This document shows, piece after piece, positions 40,911-54,746 of a stretch of DNA of 64,000 bases (the first letter of the stretch is position 1; every line of letters starts with the position of its first letter). The position numbers and the translations under genes were made by a program. The notes beneath the pieces were generated by a model. The model searched no databases and was not told where the DNA came from. It saw only the letters and a program-made list of their open reading frames with translations. Source of the DNA: Cloeon dipterum (Eukaryota; Arthropoda; Insecta; Ephemeroptera; Baetidae); assembly GCF_949628265.1 (NCBI RefSeq), contig NC_088789.1, forward strand, positions 33,659,883-33,723,882, given 5' to 3'.

Positions 40911-43900
40911 CTAGAGTAGCTCGCAGATATACCGCTGTACATTCGAAATCACTTTAGAGGGTTCAGGGAACACTTCTCCAGTGATTTCTACTCGTAATTT
41001 GGTCTTGGGATCAGGTACGTCAAGTCCTAAGGAAAAAAAATAATAGGCATCTCTATTTGGATCAATTTTGAGGTACGATGGATTGCAGTAGTATCTTTGT
41101 TTCGGATTATACATGTTATCTGTCAAAACGGTGCGGCTGCGACACCAAACCTCATGCGTCTGGTTGATGAACTCTGTATCGCCCACCATCATTGTAGCAG
41201 CGTAACCTACACAAATCAAAGGTGGTTTATAATTATTTTCGTGTTTGACTTTATGACATGATGTTTGTGCCGTATTATTGTAATTATTATTTTTAAGGAA
41301 ATAAAACATACAATAACCATACCAGTAGCTAATGTTATAAATTCAATATCAGCTTTTGTCTGAGGTTCTATGAGATACATTCCAAGTTCGCAGCAATGAG
41401 TGTAGGCCTCATAGTGTGTCTAAAAATGCAAGAGCGTAATTTTCACTTTGCAAACGTGGTGAATTTTTACATAAGCTACATTTTTAGTAGTATAATAGAA
41501 TGTCCTGTTTCCAGCTTTTATCATGAGTCCGAATTCATCTATATCAATGAATTGTGTAATAGATATTTTACATTGGGGCGGATTACGGCAACGCAACCTT
41601 GAAAGAAAATGGCAACGCTGGGCATGAGGATAGCATTGTACAATGTTTCAAGGTCAAGTTAAAAAACAGTGCCGTAATCCGCCTCACTAAGATTAAAAAC
41701 TAAAGACCCACTGTAACCTTTTTGTAACGTACCAATCGATTCTTGATGATCGAGATAAATGGGTTAAGTGATTTTCCCAACTGTAAAATCATTTACCCCA
41801 ACTATTTCGACCATCTGGAATCTCGATATAAGACTTTAAATAAAATGTGATTTCAGTGGGATTTAAAAAAATTACCGTAGTAGTTTTTGAACATTAAGTC
41901 GATTGCGGTTTGCTACATTGAACATGAGATCTTTAATAATACGTCCTGCCAACCAATAAGTGAATTTACATTTTTTACGCAAGGAAGAGAGTTCGAAAGC
42001 CAACAAGTTCGGCGCACTGGAACACAAGGAGTAGGTGGGTACAGCTTTAAGAAGGAAAATTAAAACCTTCAATAAAAGATTTTCAAAGCAGACCATTGTG
42101 CCGTTATCGTAGTTGTTTGTGATGATTTTTGAGACCAAACCAGGTGCTTTTTCCTGGCCGCATTTGAAGGTTTCGTGGGCAATCACACACTCGTCGTCTG
42201 TTTCTATTTTAAAAATGAATTTCTGGCAACCAATTTAAAAAAAACACAAACTGATGCCGCTGCATTGATCATAAGCCACAAATCCCGTCTCCAATTTCAC
42301 AGGATCCTCCTGGGACACGAGTTCTATCTGTCGCAGCGTTGCTAAGGCGTCCAATCCCCCAATGCCAAGCTTCAGAACAATAATTAATTTGAGTCTGTTT
42401 GTTTTTGTGTGAAATATTATTTTTTATATAAATTAAACAGAAGGGAGATTTTTGTAACTTTTGTCTTTCAAATACCATTCCAATTTCCACTCCAACACAT
42501 TTCAAGAAGCACTAAGAAACGTAATTTTCTTTCTATTATAAGGAATTCAGGATTAAAATTTCCGAAACGACCTTCAAATTTAGCGAAATAGTTGCCGTAA
42601 GAAAAGCAGTAACGTTCATAAGTAGATCGATTTGTTCTGCAAGAAATGGACTTTCCGTCTAGTCATTTTCAAAGGAATTATTTCCGGGCGTTTACCAACG
42701 GTGATGTCCCAAGTTTCTGCGCATTCGGTCTGCATTGCCCTTTGGAAGGTTCCCTTCTTTCTCACTTCGCAAAGAAAACTCTTGTTTTGGGCGCAGTCAT
42801 CGGTGGCCAGCAACACGGATTCATTCCTCACTTCGAGATAAACGCAATCCAGACCGGGTTTCGGGTGTCCCTCCTTCCAAGTGAGCTCAGGGTCAACGAA
42901 GTCCCGGCCCAGGGTGCACCAGCGGAAGTTTGTGTCACACCCCAGATCAGTTCCAGAGAGCCAGTAATCTCCATAGGTCGTTGGAGCAAATTCTTGAGTG
43001 GATTTTTATATTAAACTTTATTTTGTCCCTTTCAAATTTAATTCGTACTTGAGACTATTCTAGAAAAGCAGCTCGACTTCCCCAATGATTCCATTGAGGC
43101 TAAAGTCAGGCCAATATCACAGCAACGGTCACGGGCAATTGTCCAGTTTGACTATTGATTATTTTTTAGGTGTCGTTTGTAATTCTTAATATAATAATTG
43201 ATAATCTATTTGACGTCTCACCAATTTTGTGGTGTAAGTAAGAAAATTCCGGCCACATCCATCGTACCAGTTTCCATAAGAGAAATAGTCTAGATAACAA
43301 ATACAGAAGAATGAAAAAACAAATTTCAACTCTATCCTATTATTTAACTCCGTAAAACTGATGTAGTAGGTGTAGTATAGACAGTGTCAAAGAGGGAAGT
43401 CTATATTAAATTAATGCCACAACATATATCTTTTCATCTTTAACATAAGATGCTACCTCAATTTCACACTTCTCTGTTGGGCAGGAAGCAACACAAGGTT
43501 TTGGGGTGGTTTTCAATGCACTCTGTAATTTCAAATCATTTTAATAGAGGCCTATTTACTTTTCAATAGCTACTTACCTTGCACGCAAATATATATTTAC
43601 TGGCGCAGTTCCTATCGGTCATGATGGTGCCCGTTGTGTTCAAAGTAAAGCGGAAATGAACGCAGCTCTCGTTCCCTCCTTTATTGTCGGGCTGGTAGTT
43701 TTCCCAAACAAGACCCTTTGCGAAAACTGTGGGTCCTTCGGGCTCGCACCACGACCACTGCTTCTCAGGTGCACCCTTCCACGTTCCACTGGTCCAGTAG
43801 TTGAAATTTGCCTTCCAGTTGGCTGAAATTAAAATTGTTTTGCATGGTTCCTTTCTAAACATCATCATGACCAATAACCTTTATTTGTCTTTGCCAGGGC

Positions 43901-46592
43901 AGTAAGGCCCAATTGCTCAGCTGCGTTGTCGATGTTGAGCGCCTCCATTCCCAAAGCGCAACACTGGCGGAAACTGTCCAACCACGTCATCTGTCAAACC
44001 AAAAATTAGACTTTGGAGCTATGTGAGTCTGGATACGTACTGGCTTGTTGCCCAAGAGATAGGTGTAGGCACCGATGTCAACCCAAAATCCGTAGGATTT
44101 CTTATCTTTATATTATAACATTAAACTTTTGATAATTCTTTAAATATCCTGTATACCTTTCAAATTTCCTGAGGAGTCAAATAAAGATTCCTAAAATGTG
44201 TTCAAATTAGTTTAATGATATGATTATTCTGTAATTCAAACGTCTTGGATGCAGAGCTTTGGACAGTCGACGGAATACTGGCAGATGAAGGGCAGGGCGT
44301 CGTCGCACTTTCTGTGCACCAGGCCCTGTTTCGAGGTATTTGTGGAAATGGAAACGGCCAAACAACGCTCCGTGGCAGATGGGATCGCGTTTTTTGGCGG
44401 CAACCAGAGTTTTTCCGATTCGATCAGTTTTCTCGACATGTTGAAGCCAGTTGAACACCAAGCGTATCTTTTTTCAATATTGCAATTTTCATCTTCGTTC
44501 GAGCCGCTCGTCCAGAATGTTTTGGCTTAATTAAAAGAATTATAGTGCATCACGTTACAAAAGTAAGCTACAACCTTCAAAATTGTTCATGCATTCCAAT
44601 CCCTCGAGAGAGGTCACGGTCACAAGGGTCATGTTTAGCGCCTTGCATCGAATTGCTGCTTCGTTTCTCGTTCCCTGCTTGTATGTGTTCTATCTCTGTT
44701 CCAAATTCTAATCTTAAAATCTCACTGTCGAGGTAGAAACAAAATACTCCATGTCACAGTTCGATATCTTCTTAATTCCTTTGGCTGAGTTGAACATAAA
44801 ATTATAAGATTTAAAATTGTTTTTCATTTTCGATATTAAGAAACCTACACTCTTGTATTCCTGAGGTTGGCATTTTCTAAATTAATAAAATAAATATGAT
44901 AAATATAATATAAGTATTTTCCACCTAAACCTCTAATTCTATTCTTAGGAATTGATAATTGGTACTTGGCACAAAAACTCGAATAAAATTACCGCAAGAA
45001 AACTGTTGTACTCTGCACAAGATAAACTGCACGGAATAGGCTGTGATTTTCTTCAAGTTAATTTTTATGCAGTTTAAATAAAAATTCTTAAACGGACTGT
45101 GGTGGTTGTTGTTGTTGTAGACGTTGTAGTTGTCGTAGTTGTTGTAGTCCTGGGTATAGTTGTTGTTGTCGTGGGCTTACTTGTTGTAGATGTTGATGAT
45201 GTCAATGAAGAAGTTACAACCTCTGTATAAAATGGAGAGGCCACATCAGTTGAAGGAGTAAGTGATTCGGTGCCATCTTGCACCGTTTCTGTCGCTTTTG
45301 TCGTGACGTCAGTTTTAAGGTCAGTAGTTGGAACAATTGTCACATCAAGGGGGCTAGGACTGGAATCGTGACCTGATTTTTCGCCCGCTGAGCATCGATT
45401 TTTATTATTCGCAATATTATTTATTTTACTCGGAATAGTGATGGCTTCCGTTGGTGCTGCTGATGATGACTCACCAGCAGAGCTTCCTGTCATCATGGCT
45501 GCCGTCGTTGCCGTTGGCAACGTTGACGTAGTTAGGAGGCTAGTGGTCTGTTTTAAAACACAATTTAAATATGATTCCAAATTTTTCTAAAATTCATATA
45601 CCACGCTGGTAGGAGTAGTCTTTTTTACCGTTACATTTGCGGGTGGCAGACATTTTTTAAATCCGCAACACATGATGATATGTTTTCTTCGCACATTGTT
45701 CTGCACAAGAATTTTGGGGATTTGTAACGGACCTATAATTTAATTTTGAAATATTTCTTTTTTTCCAACAAAAGACTTACCAAAATTTTGATTGTTAATT
45801 GTGATTTTGATAGATTTAATTTTGTTTCCCTGTAATTCATATTAATTAATTTATATAGAAATATTTCTAGGACTGTAAATTAGATTTTTTTTTTGAAATA
45901 GTTGATTATCTTAAGACTGTTAATCGGAGCAAAATAATCGTTTAAAGACTGGTTTTTAAGATATGATTTTTGCCCAATTAACAACTTTGAATTTTACCGA
46001 TGTTCTTGCCTAAATGATATTACAAATTTCATTTTCTTGAGGAGCAAAGATGCTCCAAAAGCATAAAACTCGCGACTTCAAATAGAAAATGTTTATCTAT
46101 AAATCTACAGTGGATAATTTACCCTTTACTCGGAGACACTCAAGCAAAAAGTTATTCCAATCGATTGTATTGAAAATTTTATGTTGCAGTATTTAATATT
46201 TTAGTTAAAGATGGGAATATTGTTGAAGGGGTGGTGAGCGGCGATTGAAGGGACGTCTGAATTAAACGGTGACGAAGAAAGCTTAATTTTTACTTTCTCC
46301 GCAAGAAAAATCGAAACTGGCGAAAATTTCTACTAGCAAAGCTCTTATCTACAGATTTTGAGTCAATTTAGAAGTGGTTTAAGACTGTCGGCCTGATCTT
46401 GTCTTAAAAGTGCAGGATTCGTGCTTTTCCTGCTCATTTGATGTTCCCGCAATGATTGGAAGCTCAGAACAAATAGTCGATCGTCTCAATTTCACAGCCC
46501 TAAAAGTTCCATTCTTTACTTACTTGAATTTGTGCATGCCCGATCGTTTGAAGAATAACAATCACAAGCAACGTCCAGAAACCGAAATTCAT
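40911..46592 (-). CDS. Copy E: secreted CTLD-mucin-OBP fusion protein
   Basis: Same plan as copy B, all checked exons in phase. Signal peptide 46592-46524; 49-nt exon 45831-45783; Thr-rich 45547-45098; linker 45040-44993; CTLD1 last exon 44525-44242; CTLD2 last exon 43822-43578 (QPDNKGGNESC); CTLD3 last exon 42992-42696; OBP ends 42094 (ECVIAHETFKC); C-terminal exon 41206-40911. The protein ends in CELL rather than the CEKP of B-D. Intron 1 is about 690 bp, several times longer than in other copies. A small inverted-repeat element sits in the intron before the CTLD4 exons. Confidence 0.8.
41574..41694. mobile_element. ~120-bp MITE in an intron of copy E
   Basis: Terminal inverted repeats GGCGGATTACGGCA and TGCCGTAATCCGCC, with inner ACCTTGAAAG / TTTCAAGGT also inverted. 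It is absent from the same intron of C, D, F and G, so the insertion is recent. Confidence 0.75.
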
Positions 46593-47768
46593 TATGTTGC
46601 TATCGCATTGATGGCTTTTTCCGAACTAAATTTTAGTAAGGTTTGGCTCGGCAGAGAGAAACCATGCCCAGTGACGTCCTTTCCTGTTTCCTCTTTCAAA
46701 ATAATAATTTTTATCATTTTTGCTCTATAACTCTTCATATTGATGGTTGATTTTTCGATTTTCAGCGCAGTATCATTAAATTTTTCTGCATTTGCCTTTA
46801 AATTAGCTGCGTTACATGTCATATCTCATCCATTATTTTAATTAAATCTAAATAAATGCATCATCTTGATAAATTTTTAACATCTTCTGAAAATGGAAAA
46901 TTTCACAAAAACAATGTCTAATTGTCTTTTTACACGGCTTTAGTTTACAGCCTGTGATTTACGATTTTAATTTGTTCGTGATTTTCTTTTTAATAATATA
47001 CAGAAAATTCTATTCTCTCGCTCTCTGCTGGTGACATCCGTTGCCGAAGAACCGTCCCCTCGTCAGCTGCGCACAGGGAATTCAGGGCCGTTGGTTACAC
47101 CGGAAAAAACAAAGGCATCGCTAGCGTTTATAATTCTCGGAAAATTTATTAGTTGCTGTTCGACGTCATCCTAACAGTTTTCACATTTTTGGTCAAAGAG
47201 GGCTCTTATTCTCTTTCCAAATCAATGAGCGGTTCTTTCGAATTCTCTTTTCCTTGTCAAAATTAGTAAGAATGAAGTTGTTCCTCTAACCTTGATTAAT
47301 AGATTTGGATTTAATTGCAATGCGTATTACATCTCAGTTTGGTTTCAATGGTGTTACTCACCTTTTATTTTCCACAATTTCAATTTTTCCAACAGCGAAA
47401 TCAGAATGAGTACATCTGCTTTTTATTAATTCTTCCAGAGATTGATATAACGAGGCATTGAGCATGCAACTGGTCTGACTCCTATGAAACGCAGGTTTCA
47501 TAGTTTTTACTTTTAAACTTCTATCCGCGCAGGCCCAAACAGAAACAGAGAGCAGTGACATTATTGATCGAAACCTAAAAATCTCATATTTCTTTCCCAA
47601 ATGGAAGCCACTGCAATGCAAAATACTCACCATCCTTTTAAAAGTTATCAGGTAAAATAGAAAATAAAATTTATTACAAAACAATTTTCTCCTAAAGGTA
47701 TTTTCGTAACTTATTTTTAATAAAACGATTACATTAAAAATTTTAATCCTCCACCACGAAATTAACCA
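46593..47768. other. Region between copies E and F
   Basis: Promoter module of E at 46670-46696; shared upstream block at about 47030-47150. From 47450 to 47680 lies the 3' flank shared with copy G (AGCATGCAACTGGTCTGACT; CCACTGCAATGCAAAATACTC against 54240-54440). An open frame at 47358-47777 (minus) overlaps this flank and is not conserved. Confidence 0.5.
46670..46696 (-). promoter_or_regulatory. Conserved upstream module of copy E
   Basis: AGTGACGTCCTTTCCTGTTT followed by CCTCTTT (plus strand), 78-104 bp upstream of the ATG at 46592. Confidence 0.5.
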
Positions 47769-47774
47769 TTTATT
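47769..47774 (-). terminator. Polyadenylation signal of copy F
   Basis: AATAAA on the minus strand, 226 nt after the stop. Confidence 0.5.
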
Positions 47775-47999
47775 CAAATCATATTAATACATACATATTA
47801 GTATTAGTTAGTTTATTTGTTCGAAAATTAGATTTCTACAAAGTGTAAACTGTTTGACAGGCCAAAATATAAAATTTTAAATGCGGTCACGTAATTAATT
47901 ACATATATTGCAAACCAAACAAATTGCATTCAAAAAATAGTGATCACCCAAAAAGAAAAATGTGCGCTTCTTGATTGTTTTTTTTTAAATTTCTACCTT

Positions 48000-50900
48000 T
48001 TACTTGTATTTCTCGCACACATACCGTTGCACATTCGAAACCACTTTCAAAGGGTCCGGGTAAACCTCTCCAGTGACTACTTTTGTGTCTCTGATGTTGG
48101 GATCAAAAACGCTCAGTACTTCAGCCCAAAGGTACATAAAATCTTTATTAATTCTGAAGAACGACGGATAGCAGAGGAATCTCTTTTTCGGATCGATCAT
48201 GTCATCTGTCAAAACGGTGCGGCTGCGACACCAAACCTCGTGCGTCTGGTTGATGAATTCTGTGTCGCCCACCATTATAGAAAAACTCGTTCCTGCACAA
48301 AATACGTGAATTTAGATTCCTTATCTGCGTCATGTACGTTGCTTTCTTTTTTAAATAAAAAACAGTTTAATATTTTTTCGATTAAAACTTTCTAGCATGA
48401 ATGAGTTTCAAAAATTTTAAAAGAAGCTATTAATTGATTTAATTTTCAAGAAAATAACAGAGAAAATTGCATACCCGCCACGGTGTTCATAATATATAGC
48501 AAATCATCACGTGACTGAGGTTCTAAGAGATACATCCCAAGTTCGCAGCATCGAGTGTAGGCTTGAGGCGCAGTCTAAAATTACAAGAGCGCAAAATTTT
48601 CAATTGCCAAACATGAAAAGAAGACTTTTTACTATAATTGCCGGAACATTGGATAAATAAAATGTCCTGTTAACTGTCTCCACAATGTATCCGAAATCGT
48701 CTGTGTCGTTCATTAGTAAAACATTATTTTTCCTAATACCCACTAAATCCACAATTTATTTCTATTCCAATCGATAACCGTGGGTAAACAATATTCTGAT
48801 CTAAAATTTTCGAGACTTTCCAACAGAGGTGCATTGCATGAATCTTTTGGTCGCTACAGCGCATGCGCCATCCCTCTAACGTCACAGCTATGCTTCGTGC
48901 TTGGCAGCTGTGACGTCAAAGTGGTGACGCTTGGCTGTTCGTCACGGGCACAAAAGCACCATGAATTTGGCTCTTACGTCACAAAACAATTGTTGATGAG
49001 AAAAATTATTTCGACCCTCGAATGTATTGATTGAAACATTGAACAACATGGATTCAGTAGGTCTTGAAATTACCCTTCCTAGATGCATTCAAAATGTCGA
49101 TTAAAGTTTGCTATAAATTTTAAAGGGAATCCATTAATATATATCCTGTAAAACGTTGTTGTAAATTAACGTTTTTTACGCAGGGAAGAGAGCTCGAAAG
49201 CCAACAGGAACGGCGAACAGGAACACAAGGAGTTGGTGGTATCAGCTTTTAAGAGAAAAAATATTAAAAAACTTTGAAGTAAAGATATAACTCAGACCAT
49301 TGTAGCGTTGCCGTAGTTGTTCGTGATGATTTTTGAAACCAAATCAGGTGCTTTTTCCTGGCCGCACTTGTATGTTTCATAGGCAATCACACACTCGTCG
49401 TCTGATTCTATTTTAAAAATGAATTTCTGGCAAGAAATTAAAAAAGGAAAAACAAACTGATGCCGCTGCATTGATCGTAAGCCACAAATCCTGTTTCCAG
49501 TTTCACAGGATCCTCCTGGGACACGAGTTCTATCTGTCGCAGCGTAGCTAAGGCGTCCAATCCCCCAACACCAAACTAAAGAAAAATAATTGTCAAGATT
49601 ATATCATATGAAGATGAATTTTGAAAATCTTTATATATACCATTCCGATTTCCACTCCGACGCATTTCAAGAAGCACTAAAAATGTGTATTTTTGTTAAC
49701 GAAAGGGAATGCAATTTTAAGTATCGACCAACTTTCAAATTTAGCGATATAGTTGCCGTGAGAAAAGCGCTGACGTTCAATAGAAGATCAATTTGGTCTG
49801 CATAAAATGAAATTTCCGTTTAGCAACAATCATCAGAATGATTGGTGGGCGTTTACCAACGGTGATGTCCCAGGTTTCTGCACATTCGGTCTGCATGGCC
49901 CTTCCGAAGGTTGCCTTCTTTCTCACTTCGCAGAGAAAACTCTTCTTTTGGGCGCAGTCATCGGTGGCCAGCAACACGGATTCCTTCCTAACTTCGAGAT
50001 AAACGCAGTCCAGACCGGGTTTCGGGTGTCCCTCCTTCCAAGTGAGCTCAGGGTGGACGAAGTCCCGACTCAGGGTGCACCAGCGGAAGTTTGAATCACA
50101 CCCCAGATCAGTGCCGGAGAGCCAGAAGTCTCCATAGGTCGCCGGAGCGAATTCTTTAGTTTTTTATTATATTTGACTTAATTTTTGTCGTAACTCTCAG
50201 ATTTTATTCAAATACTTGAGACTATTCTGGAAAAGCAACTCGCCTTCCCTGCTGATTCCATTGATGCCAGAGTGAGACCAATATCGCAGCAACGGTCACG
50301 GGCGACTGACCAGGCTGACTATGATAATTTTTTGTAAATATTCTTCCATAAGACTCAATGAAATTGTTTGATGTCTCACTAAATTTGCGGTGTTAGTCAG
50401 AAAGTTCCTTCCACATCCATCGTACCAGTTGCCATAAGAGAAAAAGTCTAGAACACAGTGAAAAATTGCTAAAATAATTTTAATTTGAAACTAATATTAT
50501 ACCGCGTAAAACTTTTTGTTGAGTATATTCGTCAGTGTTAAAAAGAGTACTCTATATTATATATTAATGTGTCTTTTATCGATTCAACTTTATATAGATT
50601 TTACATTTCGTTCGCAGCTCTTTATTGGGCAGGAAGCAACGCAAGGTTTTGGGGTGGTTTTCAATGCGCTCTGAAATTTTGATATCATTGTAAAGCGCCC
50701 TCTACAAATTTCATAGCTTTACCTTGCACGCGAATATATATTTATTGGCGCAGTTGCGGTCCGTCATGATGGTGCCCGTCGAATTCAAAGTAAAGCGGAA
50801 ATGCACGCAGCTCTCGTTGCCTCCTTTGTTGTCCGGCTGGGAAGATTCCCAAACAAGACCCTTTGCGAAAACTGTAGGTCCATTTGGCTCGCACCACGAC

Positions 50901-53292
50901 CATTGGTTCAAAGGTGCCCCCTTCCACGTGCCACTGGTCCAGTAGTTGAAATTCGCAGTCCAGTTGTCTGTTATTTCAAAATGTCACTAGACTGTATTTC
51001 ATTCATGACCAAATAACCTTTATTTGTCCTGGTTAGGGCTGTAAGGCCCAATTGCTCAGCTGCGTTGTCGATATTCAGCGTCTCCATTCCCAACGCGCAA
51101 CACTGCCGGTAACTGTTTATCCACGTCATCTGTTAAGCCGAAAAATTGTACTCTGGTGTCTCGCTACTCTCAGATACATACTGGCTTGTTCCCCAAGAGA
51201 TATGTGTAGGTACCGATGTCAACCCATATTCCGTAGGATTTTTTATCTAAATATTTAATAAAATGTATGTTTTTATCATACTTAAAATTTTGCTTATTTC
51301 AAATTGGACCTTTCAAAAGTCCTGAGGAGTCAAATAAGGAGTCCTAAAACGGGAGAGACTTAATTTAATGATTTGAATAATTTATATAATTCAAACGTCT
51401 CGAATGCAGATCTTTGGGCAGTCGACGGAATACTGGCAGATGAAGGGCAGGGCGTCGTCGCATTTTCGGTGCATGAGACCCTGTTTCGTGGGTACTGTGG
51501 ATAAAGAAACGGCCAAACAACGCTCCGTGGCAGAAGGGCTACTGGTGTTGTTGTTCGCCAACCAAAGTTTATCCGATTCGATCAGATTTCCCGACATGTT
51601 GAAGCCCGTCGAGCACCAAGCGTACTTTTTTTCCAAATTACAATTTTCATCTTCGTTCGAGCCGCTCGTCCAGAAAGTGTTGGCTTAATTAAGAGTATTA
51701 GCATGGATTATGTAGCCTCTGTGAGAGTTAAAACCTCCAAAATTGTTCATGCATTCCAATCCCTCGAGAGAGTTGACTGCCAAAAGGGTCATGTTTAACG
51801 CTTTGCACCGTAATGCTGCTTCGTTTCTTGTTGCCTGTTTTTTTTTTGTTTCAAATTTTTCCAGAATCAGCATCAATTAATCTTACTGTAGAGGTAGAAA
51901 CAAAATACTCCATGCCACAATTTGATGTTTTCTTCGTGCCTTTAGCTGATTTGAACGTAAAATTATTAATCGTTTGTAATACTGATAAAAAAAACCTACT
52001 TTGCTCTGTTCCTGGGGTTGGATTGTTCTAAATTGAAAAAATTTAGTTTAGTTAGGATTTTTGATGCTGGAAGTTCAAATGTGGTAAAGCGGTAGCCGAT
52101 TTGATTTTGATCGAAATGAACCCCGGTGACGCTTTATAGGTTTAGGATTTTTTGCTAGGTTTAGACCAAAAATCACTATGTGTTAACGGTTTTTATGATT
52201 TGGCATGTTGAGTAAATCGACCACCTAACCTGATTCGACCTTCAGGAGTTCATTGATGGCACAAAACATGAATTTGACATACCGCAAGAAAACTGTTGTA
52301 ATCTGCGCAAGATAAACTGCACGGCACAGGCTGCAATTTTCTCCTATAGTTAAATATCTATATGGTTTTACAAAAATTTAATAAACGCACTGTGGTTGTA
52401 GTTGTTGTCGTCGTCGTCGTGGTTGTTGTTGTAATCGTCGTCGTGGACGTTGTTGTTGTGGGCGTATTTGTTGTAGATGTTGGTATTTTAGTAGTTACAC
52501 CATTTGATGAAATCACATCGATTGTAGTTGTCTTCTGGAAAACCTGAGTGGATGTAGAGGCCGCAGTCGAAGGGGTTGTCGATTTGGTGCCATCTTGCAC
52601 CGTTAATATCACTTTGGTCGTGACGTCAGTTTTAAGGTCAGTTGTGGCCTCAACTGGCCCGTCAGGTGGAACATCTGTCTCATCAAGGGGGCTCGGACTG
52701 GAATCGTGACCTAAATTTTCGTCCGCTTGAGCATCGATTTTTATTCGCATTTTTATTTTACTCGGTATAGTGATGGCTTCCGTTGGTGCTGCTGATGATG
52801 ATTCACCAGCAGAGCTTCCTGTAATGGCTGCCGTCGTTGCTATTGGCAATGTAGACGTTGCTGTTCGAATGCTAGTGGTCTTTGATAAAAATCAATTATT
52901 GAGATTTATGATTCCAAATTTCTTGATTAAAGCAGATACCGAGCTGGCTGGAGTAGTCCTTTTTACCGTTACATTTGCATTTGCCAGACATTTTTTAAAT
53001 CCGCAACACTTGATGATATACTTTCTCCGAAATTTGTTTTGCAGAAGAGATTTTGGGATTTTAATTGGACCTGATTAAAATTAAAATCGCTTTTCTTTTT
53101 GTTATAAGAACCTACCATAGCCCTGTTTGTTATATGTGATTTTGATGGTTTTAATTTTGTTTCCCTGAAAGTCATTTTAATCAAATCATGCGATCCCCAT
53201 AATTTATTAAAGAATGTACTTACATGATTTTTCGCATGGCCTATCGTCTGAAGAATCACAATCACAAGCAATGTCCAGAAACAGAAATTCAT
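48000..53292 (-). CDS. Copy F: secreted CTLD-mucin-OBP fusion protein
   Basis: Same plan as copy B, all checked exons in phase. Signal peptide 53292-53224; Thr-rich 52879-52391; CTLD1 last exon 51683-51397 (one codon longer than the others); CTLD2 last exon 50967-50723 (QPDNKGGNESC); CTLD3 last exon 50153-49857; OBP ends 49298 (ECVIAYETYKC); C-terminal exon 48292-48000, ending CEKYK. It is closest to copy G: both share the CEKYK end, the DENLG variant in the mucin region and near-identical upstream DNA. Confidence 0.8.
48780..49000. repeat. Dispersed foldback repeat in a CTLD4-region intron of copy F
   Basis: Contains CTACAGCGCATGCGCCATCC, AACGTCACAGC and its inverse GCTGTGACGT separated by about 20 nt. 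A nearly identical element is in G (55560-55800). Confidence 0.65.
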
Positions 53293-54495
53293 TCTGCTTC
53301 TATTCGCATTGCTTGATGGCTCATTCCGAACTAAAATCTATATAATTTTGTGGCTCGGCAGTGTGCGAGCATACCTTTCCGAGTTCGAGTGACGTCCTAT
53401 CCTGTTTCCTCTTTCAAATAAATAAAATCATCATTTCTGCTTTATGATTTTTCATATTCGATTTTCATAAATTCGATGGTTGATTTTGAACATTTTCTGC
53501 GCAGTTTCATAAAATCTGGGGACTTTTAAGCCTTAAACAAGCTGTTCTGCATCTTAAATACATTATTTCTCACTCTCCTTCTTTCTATAATTTCAAAGGA
53601 ATGCATCTTGATAAATTGTTAACCTCTTCTAAGAATAGGAAAACCACACTTCTTCTTTTTTTAACATGGCTTCAGTTCTCATTTTAAGCCTATGCGAATT
53701 GGGCTTGAATTTTTAATTAATAACGAAAATTCTGTTGCTGACATCCGTTGTTGAAGAACCGTCCCCGCGTCAGCATTGCAGAGCTTTCCAGGCCGCTGGC
53801 TACACCGGAAAAACAGAGGCCTCGCTGGCGTATATTTTTCTCGGAAATTTGTTTAGTGATGTTTGACGTCATCCTTGTGGTTCTAGTGGCCGGGCGCTTA
53901 ATATTTTCCAGCACAAGAGTGGCTCTATCATAATTTCCCTTTTAAATTCTCCTTGTCAAAACTGATGGTTAAAATATTAAAATATTCAAAATAATACCTT
54001 ACAGATGTAATTTTGTTGAATAAAAATACTAAATATCCATATCAACGGGCTGGAAGGAGGCACCTGCTAATTTTTGGCACCTTTCCAGCGCCTTTAGGGA
54101 CAAATGAATGTCCTTGGCGTTTCAATAAAAGAACTCGGTGCGTGGGGAGCTGAAAATATGGCCACGGCTGGGCCCAAAATCTCCTCTGCTGCCCGGTGAG
54201 CTCAAAGCCCACGGGATGTGCTGATTGTGAGCAGAAAAAAGAGACTGATTTAGCATGCAACAGGTTCGACTCCAATGAAGCACAGGCTGCATAGTTTTAC
54301 CTTTTTAAACTACGAACCAGGCCAGAAACAGAAACAGAGTGGCAGGTATGTTGTTCGGAACCTAAAATTCTCATAATTCTCTTCCAAATGGCTGCCACAG
54401 CCATGCAGAATACTCTCCACCCCTTTAAAAAGTTATCAGGTTTTTATTAAAACGATTACATTAAAAATTTTAGGCCTCAGCCACGAAATTAACCA
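53293..54495. other. Region between copies F and G
   Basis: Promoter module of F at 53388-53414. The stretch 53640-54270 is a near-identical duplicate of 60480-61100 and includes a block (GGGCTGGAAGGAGGCACCTG ... GCTCAAAGCCCACGGGATG) not seen near the older copies. No gene was seen. Confidence 0.55.
53388..53414 (-). promoter_or_regulatory. Conserved upstream module of copy F
   Basis: AGTGACGTCCTATCC followed by TGTTTCCTCTTT (plus strand). On the gene strand a TATATAG box and a TTTTAGTTCGGAA initiator-like string follow, closer to the ATG at 53292. Confidence 0.5.
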
Positions 54496-54501
54496 TTTAT
54501 T
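54496..54501 (-). terminator. Polyadenylation signal of copy G
   Basis: AATAAA on the minus strand, 246 nt after the stop. Confidence 0.5.
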
Positions 54502-54746
54502 CAAATCATATTAATACATATATTAGTATTTATCAGTTTATTTGTACGAAAATTAGATTTATGCAAAGTGCAAACAAACTCTTTAACAGGCCAAAATATT
54601 ATGCAATTTTAAAATGCGGTCACGTAATTAATTAAATCTTGCAAGCCAAACAAATTGCATTCAAAAAAAGTGGTCAACCGAAAAGAAAAACATTTCAAGA
54701 AGAAAAAACGTGCGCAACTTGATCGTTTTTTTTAATTTCAACATTT

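Noticed and set aside
47358..47777. 139-codon minus-strand frame between E and F
   Set aside because: It overlaps a 3' flank shared with G, where the frame is not kept; no domain or splice signals.
52969..53292. Read-through frame from the signal peptide into intron 1 of copy F
   Set aside because: It crosses a clear GTAAGT donor and a 49-nt exon in another frame. Equivalent frames in other copies have stops.
54042..54275. Minus-strand frame conserved at 60886-61137
   Set aside because: Its conservation is explained by the recent duplication of the whole 600-bp block; no domain, signal peptide or homologue near older copies.
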